Source: Acholeplasmatales bacterium Tener_01 (GTDB lineage Bacteria > Bacillota_I > Bacilli_A > ML615J-28 > CAG-698). Taken from it: a stretch of 6,983 nucleotides of DNA. The translations under genes and the position numbers were made by a program. The stretch is from contig LVBR01000085.1 in NCBI GenBank assembly GCA_001604495.1, forward strand, positions 1 through 6,983. Reading direction: 5' to 3'. This document shows positions 1-5,829 of the stretch, piece by piece. The notes below the pieces were generated by a model that worked only from the letters and a program-made list of their open reading frames with translations, was not told the origin of the DNA and did not search any database. Every line of letters starts with the position of its first letter. The stretch's first letter is position 1.

Positions 1-1897
1 CATATTTTTGTTCATTAAGATTAAAGACAATTTGAATATGATAATAAGTATTAAGATTATTAACTAAATGTTCAACTCTTATTAAATCTAATCCTTTATC
101 AAATGAATAACTACTTGATACATTATATTGAGGATAATTATCAGGATTCCAAACACGCATTGCTTGGGTAGCAATTGATGTGTTATACCTCCGTCTTCCT
201 AAAATTAAAGCATCATTGCCATCAAAATATGATAGTTTAGGAGTATTAGATCCAAGTAGTATTCCTCTTGCATAAGTAGAGCTTTCTAATTCTTCTTTTA
301 AAACAAAATCAAATGAGATTATATTCCATGAATCTTTATCTTTTATTAGCTCCTCTTGGAACATTAGTACCGCTTTATCTATAGTATTAGTAAATGATGT
401 CTTTCTGTTTCTATCTAAGCTGACACTCCAAGTGCCACTTGTTTCAAGAAATGTAACATCAATTGAACCTAATACATTATTATCAATATCAATGACTTTA
501 TTAAATCCTTCTATCTTATCATCATCTCTATGAACATTTAATGATGAAACTTTGTTAGCGTTAGATACAATACTTTCACCAAATATTGCTCTGTTACAAC
601 ATTCTTCAATATCTTTTTGGATTTCATCTGTAATAGAATCTAGAGTTTTTGCGTGGAATGTAATTGATGCGTCGCTTGCATAGTCATTATAAGTATATTT
701 GATATCACTAAGTTTAACGCCATAGATTGTGGCAAAGTGGCAAAGAGATGCAATATATGTACCAACACTAGATGGGTGATGGTTATCAGTTGAGAATAGA
801 TTAACCTCTGGATGCATTTGACTAAAGTAATAGAATGCAGCACCAACACTACTTACATAAGATGATAGTTCAGTAGATATTGCTTCATAGTGTGCCTCAA
901 TTATCTCAGTCATTTGAAGTCTTGTCATGCCTCTATTTGGATAGCCATTTAAATCGCTCCAAGTAGCATAAAACATTACTTTAGTATCTTTAGCGTTAAA
1001 GTAATCATATAACCATCTACTTGAGTCATAAAAGTCACCAGGATTTGCAAATGTATGAGTTGAATACTCTTGTAATATCGCAACATCATAATGTTTACTA
1101 TTGACCATACCTACTAAATAAGAGTAATGGTCACCACCTTGAATATAATTGTGAAGATATTGATCTCCATAACTACATTTTTCTACAGTAGCATCTTTTC
1201 CTTCACCTTTAATAACATTTTCTAGGCATTTCATTAGTGTATTGAAATTAGTGAAGCTGTTCCCAACAAGCAGTATATTAATTTTACCAATCTCACTAAC
1301 ATCTTTGTTTAATACATTTATGTATTCTTTTTTCATATCGCCACATACTCCACATTTATATAAATAATAACCAGCGTCACTTGTTGTGGCATCTGACTTT
1401 TCAATAACTTCATATTCATGAACGTGCTCTTTAACTAGCTTTGGTAGAATCTCTTTACCATATGTATCATGACACCTTTCACATTCATAGTAGTCAGTGT
1501 AGCCATCACTATCGTAAGTTGCGCTTAAACCTTCATAATGAATATATTTATGGCCAAGGGCATCAATTATTTCGGTGTAGGTATCACCGCACCTACTACA
1601 TGTATAAATAATCTTACCATTTTCAGTACAACTAGCATCAATTACTTCTTTAATGTAATCATGCCCTAGTTTTGGAAGCGCTTCGTAGTTAGTATCATCG
1701 CAACCTTTACATTTATAATATGCTTTATAACCACTAGTTGTACAAGTTGGGTTAACACCTTCAAAGTATTCATATTCATGAACATGTTTAGGAATCACTT
1801 CAGGTTCGGGTTCATTTGGCTTTTGAGGCTCCCTACTATCGCATCCGAAAAGAACTAGACAAAACATTAATATTACAAATAAATACCATTTATTCAT
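1..1897 (-). CDS. Lipoprotein with CxxC repeats and SGNH-hydrolase (DUF4886-like) domain; C-terminus cut by window edge
   Basis: The frame is open from the ATG at 1897 to the window edge, giving 632 residues with no stop, so the 3' end is missing. Residues 1-19 form a lipoprotein signal peptide (MNKWYLFVILM..., lipobox L16-F-G-C19), so the mature protein should be lipid-anchored on the outer face of the membrane. A Glu/Pro-rich linker (20-37) is followed by four CxxC repeats (38-194). An SGNH-hydrolase domain follows (about 205-400): block I ILLVGNSFT with candidate nucleophile Ser214, LQEYS near 275-279, and D371-N-H-H374-P-S-S-V-G as the catalytic Asp/His block. This pattern matches the DUF4886 branch of the SGNH clan, whose better known relatives are esterases or deacetylases; the substrate is unknown. 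Residues about 410-632 are unrecognised. The start overlaps the flavoprotein stop by 8 bases, and an in-frame TAA lies 15 bases upstream, so no earlier start is possible. Family call is fairly secure, substrate is not. Confidence 0.85.
   Translation of the reverse strand, partial: MNKWYLFVILMFCLVLFGCDSREPQKPNEPEPEVIPKHVHEYEYFEGVNPTCTTSGYKAYYKCKGCDDTNYEALPKLGHDYIKEVIDASCTENGKIIYTCSRCGDTYTEIIDALGHKYIHYEGLSATYDSDGYTDYYECERCHDTYGKEILPKLVKEHVHEYEVIEKSDATTSDAGYYLYKCGVCGDMKKEYINVLNKDVSEIGKINILLVGNSFTNFNTLMKCLENVIKGEGKDATVEKCSYGDQYLHNYIQGGDHYSYLVGMVNSKHYDVAILQEYSTHTFANPGDFYDSSRWLYDYFNAKDTKVMFYATWSDLNGYPNRGMTRLQMTEIIEAHYEAISTELSSYVSSVGAAFYYFSQMHPEVNLFSTDNHHPSSVGTYIASLCHFATIYGVKLSDIKYTYNDYASDASITFHAKTLDSITDEIQKDIEECCNRAIFGESIVSNANKVSSLNVHRDDDKIEGFNKVIDIDNNVLGSIDVTFLETSGTWSVSLDRNRKTSFTNTIDKAVLMFQEELIKDKDSWNIISFDFVLKEELESSTYARGILLGSNTPKLSYFDGNDALILGRRRYNTSIATQAMRVWNPDNYPQYNVSSSYSFDKGLDLIRVEHLVNNLNTYYHIQIVFNLNEQKY
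1316..1786 (-). repeat. Four tandem CxxC/LGH-type repeats within the lipoprotein
   Basis: Residues 38-194 contain four units of about 37-41 residues. Each has a Gly-Tyr/Gly-Lys step, a Y-x-C-x-x-C pair (C63/C66, C100/C103, C139/C142, C182/C185) and an acidic or aliphatic tail. Units 1 and 2 also carry an upstream Cys (C52, C90) and end L-G-H (H79, H116), which would suit a Cys3-His metal site. Units 3 and 4 have lost the upstream Cys (Y128, T171) and the L-G-H ending. The hexapeptide HVHEYE opens both unit 1 (38-43) and unit 4 (158-163). Similar repeats are frequent in surface proteins of gut Firmicutes, where they appear to act as spacer or binding modules; that role is inference. Confidence 0.8.
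1841..1897 (-). other. Lipoprotein signal peptide and lipobox
   Basis: Residues 1-19 of the SGNH lipoprotein: a short charged start (Asn-Lys), a hydrophobic core of about 13 residues, and L-F-G-C with Cys19 as the lipidated residue. The mature part then begins with D-S and a Pro/Glu-rich spacer, typical of a tether that lifts the domains off the membrane. Confidence 0.85.
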
Positions 1898-2573
1898 TTT
1901 TACTATTAATTATCTCCATATAGATATTATTATCTAACATTGGCTTTTCTAATTCTTTAATTGTTGCATCACTAAGTGATAAAGTATCAATAAACTCCTT
2001 ACCAGCTTCTCTAAACTTATTAATTAAAGGATCAGTAATTGGTTTTGCCCTATCGTTATTTAAAATTGGAGTCTGTGGAACAAAGATACAAATAGGAGTA
2101 TAGAATGTATTTTTACATATTATTTCTAATGCTTTAAAATTACTACTAAAATTAGGTAGTCCACAGCCACTAATAATGATAAATTTCTTATTAGTCATAT
2201 CTATTTTAGTGTAGTGATCATATCTATCACCAACTTTTAAAACATTATAACGAACTAGTGGAAGTAGTCTATCCCACGATGCTTTTAAGTGTGAAGGGAT
2301 GGAATAAAAATATAGTGGAAAACTATATATTATTACATCACTTTGAACGATTTTTTCTAATACTTCATTTTGATCATCATCAATAACACACCTAATCTCA
2401 TCACGCCTCATGCAACTAAAGCAACCTTGGCATGGTTTAATATCTTTATTCTTAATATCAATTTCTGTAATCTCTACACTTTTATCAGTTTTAATTCCTT
2501 CTAAAAATGCATGAGATAAAAGTAGGGTATCACTTTCTACTTTTGGACTACCATTAATTAATAATATTTTCAT
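1890..2573 (-). CDS. Flavodoxin-like NAD(P)H:FMN oxidoreductase / iron-sulfur-flavoprotein-like protein
   Basis: A 227-residue cytoplasmic protein of the NADPH-dependent FMN reductase / flavodoxin-fold family. Residues 1-11 (MKILLINGSPK) form the first beta strand and the phosphate-binding loop for FMN. The segment SFPLYFYSIP (84-93) is the second flavin-contacting loop, followed by the family's K-A-S-W-D-R signature. Between them is a Cys cluster C48-x2-C51-x2-C54-x7-C62 followed by V-I-D-D-D. In archaeal iron-sulfur flavoproteins a closely similar compact motif binds a 4Fe-4S cluster, but many bacterial relatives keep the Cys without a proven cluster. The reaction is probably two-electron transfer from NAD(P)H to a quinone, nitro or other acceptor. 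The start at 2573 is chosen because GGAG sits 6 bases upstream; an ATG at 2600 would add nine unrelated residues and lies inside the small basic gene. The stop overlaps the lipoprotein start. Confidence 0.88.
   Translation of the reverse strand: MKILLINGSPKVESDTLLLSHAFLEGIKTDKSVEITEIDIKNKDIKPCQGCFSCMRRDEIRCVIDDDQNEVLEKIVQSDVIIYSFPLYFYSIPSHLKASWDRLLPLVRYNVLKVGDRYDHYTKIDMTNKKFIIISGCGLPNFSSNFKALEIICKNTFYTPICIFVPQTPILNNDRAKPITDPLINKFREAGKEFIDTLSLSDATIKELEKPMLDNNIYMEIINSKNE
1913..1917 (-). promoter_or_regulatory. Weak, distant Shine-Dalgarno (GGAGA) of the lipoprotein gene
   Basis: GGAGA lies 15 bases upstream of the ATG at 1897, longer than the usual 5-9. Because the start codon overlaps the upstream stop, initiation probably depends on ribosomes terminating on the flavoprotein gene. 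Confidence 0.4.
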
Positions 2574-2574
2574 A

Positions 2575-2718
2575 TTATGCTCCGTCTTGATGGGTATCAC
2601 AAATATTTATGTTTCTCTTTTTCTTTTTGTTTCTTTGTTCTTCGAGTATCATTATATCTTCATGTGTTAAATCATAATTACGATATATTCTTTTTTTCTT
2701 CTTTGGTTTAGTTTCCAT
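2575..2718 (-). CDS. Small basic protein, 47 residues, function unknown
   Basis: A 47-codon frame (start METKPKKKKRIYRN, end DTHQDGA) fills the gap between the beta-helix gene and the flavoprotein gene. AAGGA lies 4 bases before its ATG. The upstream stop is separated from this ATG by one base, and its own stop is separated from the flavoprotein ATG by one base. Residues 4-10 and 30-35 are runs of Lys/Arg, flanking a more acidic, probably helical middle (about 16-28, with T-H-E-D-I-M-I-L-E-E). There is no signal peptide or membrane segment, so it should be cytoplasmic. The two basic patches could bind nucleic acid, acidic phospholipid or an acidic partner protein, but I do not recognise the family. 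The fit into the operon and the ribosome binding site support real translation; conservation is untested. Confidence 0.62.
   Translation of the reverse strand: METKPKKKKRIYRNYDLTHEDIMILEEQRNKKKKRNINICDTHQDGA
2580..2583 (-). promoter_or_regulatory. Shine-Dalgarno (GGAG) that fixes the flavoprotein start
   Basis: GGAG is 6 bases from the ATG at 2573 and immediately precedes MKILLINGSPK, where homologous flavodoxin-fold reductases begin. It favours this start over the ATG at 2600. Confidence 0.7.
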
Positions 2719-2719
2719 A

Positions 2720-3418
2720 TTATCCTTGTTTAATAACACTAATACCACTTATTTCTTTTTCTACTCTTCCAAAGTCAGTATAGTAGATGATATTAGTTGT
2801 TCCTGATGCTTTAGCATCAAGTAGATCAACAAACTTAACATTAGCCCTGCATGCACCACTTAAATTTAAGTTGATATCTTTACTAGTAAGTTCTTCACAT
2901 TCAATTTTACAAGCGCCACTTGCCTTAATGTTAAAGCTATCGGTTTCCCCACTTGCTTTAAACAAACAAGCACCACTCATTTTAACACTAACTGTATCAG
3001 CTTTAACATTGTTTAAAACAAATTTACTAGCACCACTTGTACTAATATCATAGTCATCACCATTTAAATCATTTACTGTGATTGATGTGGCACCGGACAA
3101 GCGGAAGTCGCAATCATAGTTGATTGAAGCGCCTTCAATAATAGCAGAAACAGTATCTAATCTAATTTCTTCTAAATCGTGAGCATAGATATCGATTCTA
3201 ATGTCTTCATTAAAGTAGAAATTATCAAAATCACTTTGAATCATAATATTTCCATCAACCACTTTAATGAATAACTTCTTAAGTGATTCGCTACTTGCAT
3301 CAAAAACAATTTTATTATCTTCAGAATAAAAAACATTAAGCTTTACAGTTTTGTTAATTATTCTAATAGGTTTAATAATGATGCCATTGAAAGTAAAACT
3401 TGTAATTTCTTTAATCAT
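2720..3418 (-). CDS. DUF2807 / GIN-domain-like right-handed beta-helix protein without signal peptide
   Basis: A 232-residue protein whose middle and C-terminal part matches the DUF2807 ('head GIN') type of repeat beta structure. The tripeptide S-G-A recurs at residues 108, 128, 148, 167 and 187, with S-G-T at 205, that is every 18-20 residues, as expected for stacked coils of a parallel beta helix. Residues 1-100 are also beta-rich (alternating hydrophobic and polar, with short turns such as Y-S-E-D-N-K). Better known family members are mainly exported or surface proteins, but this one starts MIKEITSFTFNG with no hydrophobic signal and no membrane segment, so it is predicted to be cytoplasmic. 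Five Cys (103, 151, 170, 174, 190) lie in the helix, three directly after S-G-A. The start at 3418 has a perfect AGGAGG six bases or so upstream. No catalytic residues are apparent; a scaffold or binding role is a guess. DUF4097-like naming would also be reasonable. Confidence 0.82.
   Translation of the reverse strand: MIKEITSFTFNGIIIKPIRIINKTVKLNVFYSEDNKIVFDASSESLKKLFIKVVDGNIMIQSDFDNFYFNEDIRIDIYAHDLEEIRLDTVSAIIEGASINYDCDFRLSGATSITVNDLNGDDYDISTSGASKFVLNNVKADTVSVKMSGACLFKASGETDSFNIKASGACKIECEELTSKDINLNLSGACRANVKFVDLLDAKASGTTNIIYYTDFGRVEKEISGISVIKQG
2723..2727 (-). promoter_or_regulatory. Shine-Dalgarno (AAGGA) of the small basic gene
   Basis: AAGGA lies 4 bases upstream of the ATG at 2718, inside the last codons of the beta-helix gene. 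It is the main evidence that the 47-codon frame is translated. Confidence 0.55.
2798..3097 (-). repeat. Beta-helix coil repeat with S-G-A ladder
   Basis: Six coils, with S-G-A or S-G-T starting at residues 108, 128, 148, 167, 187 and 205 of the DUF2807-like protein. Spacings are 20, 20, 19, 20 and 18 residues. The periodicity is in the protein; the DNA copies have diverged and are not a recent tandem duplication. Confidence 0.8.
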
Positions 3419-3423
3419 AATAA

Positions 3424-3429
3424 CCTCCT
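3424..3429 (-). promoter_or_regulatory. Consensus Shine-Dalgarno AGGAGG overlapping the GH3 stop
   Basis: AGGAGG lies 5 bases upstream of the beta-helix ATG after TTATT. The GH3 stop TAG (3428-3430) shares two bases with it, giving TAGGAGG. Ribosomes that end GH3 translation stop on the next initiation site, which suggests strong coupled translation. Confidence 0.85.
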
Positions 3430-5818
3430 ATTTAATCAAATGATCAGTGTAATCAATTAATCTTGACACATTACTAATAACAACATTTTTGAAGTTATTA
3501 TCTTTCTTAATTCTCTTGAAAATGGCTTTAGCCATCTTCTTATCACCGGGCATTATTAGTTCAGTAGTTGAACTGATAATTTTAACTGGATCCGGATGAG
3601 GATGAGTTAATGTCTTATCTTTAACTTTGGGATAAGATAACCAGTCAGTCATAACAATTCCTCTGAATCCAAATTCACATCGTAAAATATCACAAACCAG
3701 TTCATAGCTTTCACTGGTATGTTTACCATTTAAAAGGTTATAACTAGTCATAACTGCTTTAGGATTAGCCATTTTAATACATATTTCAAATCCTTTTAGA
3801 TATATATCACGCAAGGCTCTTTCACTAACAACACTATTAGATTGATAACGATTCGTTTCTTGATTGTTACAAGCATAGTGTTTAATAGTAACATACTTTT
3901 TGCTGTTAGTGTCACTTACGCCACGACTTATACTTCCACTAAAGACACCACTAATAAATGGATCTTCACTATAATATTCAAAATTTCTTCCACAAAATAC
4001 ACTTCGCTTAATGTTTAAAGCTGGTGCTAACCATATATCAACATTATATTCTTCCATTTCTTTAGCGATAATTTTACCTAAGTTATAAGCAAAATCTAAG
4101 TTCCAGCTTTGAGAAATAGCTGTTGCGGTTGGGATGGCTGTAGTGTTTTGGTAATATATCTTATCTTTTTTCTTTGGCTTTCTATAAGCCATTTTTTTAA
4201 TGATTGGCTTTAAGATACCACTAAAAGGTAAAATATCATTAATGATATTATTGATTCCAAGTGGCTTTACATTACCACGTCTATCATATGTAAAGATTGG
4301 GCTAAGTCTTAACCCTGCAGGTCCATCAGCTAAAGCAATTGGTTTATAGCCTTTCACTTTACTTGTTGTTTCACCAGCAGCACCACTCACTAAGGTACTA
4401 GCTTCTCCCAAAGGGCTAGCAAAATGTTCTTTATATCTACCGTTAGTTAAATATGATAATTCTCTATCTGATAGTTTTAATACATTTTTGTTAATATTAG
4501 TCTTAAGTTCATATGATATTTCTTCTTCAATAAAATCATCTTTGCTAAGTTTAAATATATACTCACCACTATATGTATAATTTCTTTCAATATTGGCCTT
4601 AAAATCATCAAAATCAATATTTAAACTCTTAACTTTCTTAATGCAAACATCACTATCTAGTTCAATTTTACTAACTACATTTACATTGTCTGAACTATTT
4701 CCAACTAGTAAATAGTAGTCACCACTTTCAAGGATATAGCTACTAGTTGTTTTATCAAATGAAGAAAAGTCTTTTAAATCAAACTTAATTTCTACTATTT
4801 CACTTTCTCCACCATTTAACGCTTTAGTTTTACTAAATGCTACAAGTTCCTTAATAGGGTTATCAAGTTTTTTAGTAGGTTTAGATAAATAAACTTCTAC
4901 AACTTCTTTTCCCTTAAATTCACTTACGTTTTTAACATCAACAAATACCTTAAACAAAGTATTATCTTTTTCCACTTTAGTATTCTCAAATGAAAACTCT
5001 GAATAAGATAATCCATATCCAAATGGGAATAATAAGTTGGTATTATCCAAATCAAAATAACGATATCCAACATATATTCCTTCGTTGTAATATGTATCAT
5101 TCATATTACCAAAATCAATTATTTCAGGATACTTTTTAGCGTAAGTTGATGTAAGTTTACCAGATGGATTAGCCTTACCTAGTAATATTTTAGCAAGAGT
5201 CTCAGATGTGACTTCACCAAGTTGAGACAAAAGTAAGATGTTTTTAACATCTTTTACATCACTTAAATCAATAACAACACTGGTATTTAAAACTAACATA
5301 AACTTTTGATATTTGCCATTTAGATATCTAATATCGTTTATTTCACTCTGTGTTAGTCTAAAATCACCAGGATTATCATATCTATCGCATCCTTCACCGC
5401 ACACACGTGTAAGTACATATATTGCGGTGTCACAGTTATAATCAAGTGAATCAGTATAATCAAAACCAGGAAGAGACTTTCCAATAGCATAAATTAATGG
5501 TAATTTATGTTTTTTTCTGGCTTCTTTACGGACACTTTCAATAAACTCTTTTCTCTTCTTTTCAATTTCTTTATCAAATCCATCAAGCCAAGGAGTTGAT
5601 ATTATTTCAAAGCCTTCCTCTTTTAATGCTTCTTCGATTGTTTTAAACTTACAATTGACATCCCCTGATCCAGTTCCACCTTTTATAGTGTGGCGAACTC
5701 CTCGACCAAAGCAAGCAATTTCACAAGGATTATCAAGTGGAAAGTCATTATTTTTCTTTAAAAACAGTGCGCACTCTGAAGCATTATCTAGCAAATATTG
5801 TTTATATTCTTTATCCAT
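3428..5818 (-). CDS. Glycoside hydrolase family 3, inverted domain order (probable beta-glucosidase)
   Basis: A 796-residue cytoplasmic enzyme (no signal peptide) expected to hydrolyse beta-glycosides with retention of configuration. The domains are in the reverse of the usual GH3 order, as in Ruminococcus albus-type beta-glucosidases. The alpha/beta sandwich comes first (about 1-225, with K-G-G-T-G-S-G-D-V-N at 46-55 and G-E142-G-C-D-R, whose Glu is the likely acid/base). The fibronectin-III-like domain follows (about 265-390, opening F-P-F-G-Y-G-L-S-Y). The TIM-barrel is last (about 450-796). In the barrel are A-D498-G-P-A-G-L-R, C-G-R-N-F-E-Y-Y-S-E-D-P (609-620), K646-H647 and V-M-T-D725-W, where Asp725 is the expected nucleophile. 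Residues about 505-555 form a Lys-rich insertion that such enzymes often carry in varied form. The start at 5818 has AAGGGA 5 bases upstream. The sugar preferred cannot be read from the sequence. The upstream neighbour is an aldehyde dehydrogenase, separated by 9 bases. Confidence 0.95.
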   Translation of the reverse strand: MDKEYKQYLLDNASECALFLKKNNDFPLDNPCEIACFGRGVRHTIKGGTGSGDVNCKFKTIEEALKEEGFEIISTPWLDGFDKEIEKKRKEFIESVRKEARKKHKLPLIYAIGKSLPGFDYTDSLDYNCDTAIYVLTRVCGEGCDRYDNPGDFRLTQSEINDIRYLNGKYQKFMLVLNTSVVIDLSDVKDVKNILLLSQLGEVTSETLAKILLGKANPSGKLTSTYAKKYPEIIDFGNMNDTYYNEGIYVGYRYFDLDNTNLLFPFGYGLSYSEFSFENTKVEKDNTLFKVFVDVKNVSEFKGKEVVEVYLSKPTKKLDNPIKELVAFSKTKALNGGESEIVEIKFDLKDFSSFDKTTSSYILESGDYYLLVGNSSDNVNVVSKIELDSDVCIKKVKSLNIDFDDFKANIERNYTYSGEYIFKLSKDDFIEEEISYELKTNINKNVLKLSDRELSYLTNGRYKEHFASPLGEASTLVSGAAGETTSKVKGYKPIALADGPAGLRLSPIFTYDRRGNVKPLGINNIINDILPFSGILKPIIKKMAYRKPKKKDKIYYQNTTAIPTATAISQSWNLDFAYNLGKIIAKEMEEYNVDIWLAPALNIKRSVFCGRNFEYYSEDPFISGVFSGSISRGVSDTNSKKYVTIKHYACNNQETNRYQSNSVVSERALRDIYLKGFEICIKMANPKAVMTSYNLLNGKHTSESYELVCDILRCEFGFRGIVMTDWLSYPKVKDKTLTHPHPDPVKIISSTTELIMPGDKKMAKAIFKRIKKDNNFKNVVISNVSRLIDYTDHLIK

Positions 5819-5823
5819 AATTA

Positions 5824-5829
5824 TCCCTT
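5824..5829 (-). promoter_or_regulatory. Shine-Dalgarno AAGGGA overlapping the aldehyde dehydrogenase stop
   Basis: AAGGGA lies 5 bases before the GH3 ATG. The dehydrogenase stop TAA (5828-5830) runs straight into it (TAAGGGA), the same stop-in-SD arrangement as at the next junction downstream. Confidence 0.8.

Noticed and set aside
640..849. 69-codon minus-strand frame inside the lipoprotein region
   Set aside because: It lies in another frame of the SGNH-domain coding sequence, which is open and has intact catalytic motifs there. It has no SD and a low-complexity His/Leu/Thr composition.
2574..2600. Nine-residue N-terminal extension of the flavoprotein (ATG at 2600)
   Set aside because: The GGAG site and the family's usual start both point to the ATG at 2573, and the extension lies inside the small basic gene.
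2787..3053. 88-codon plus-strand frame with Leu/Ala/Ser-rich protein
   Set aside because: It is antisense to the S-G-A repeats; the repeated A-P-L motif is simply the reverse reading of the beta-helix ladder.
2575..3418. Frameshift joining the small basic frame to the beta-helix gene
   Set aside because: The beta-helix protein ends cleanly after its last coil, and the small frame has its own ATG and SD, so two genes are more likely than one broken gene.
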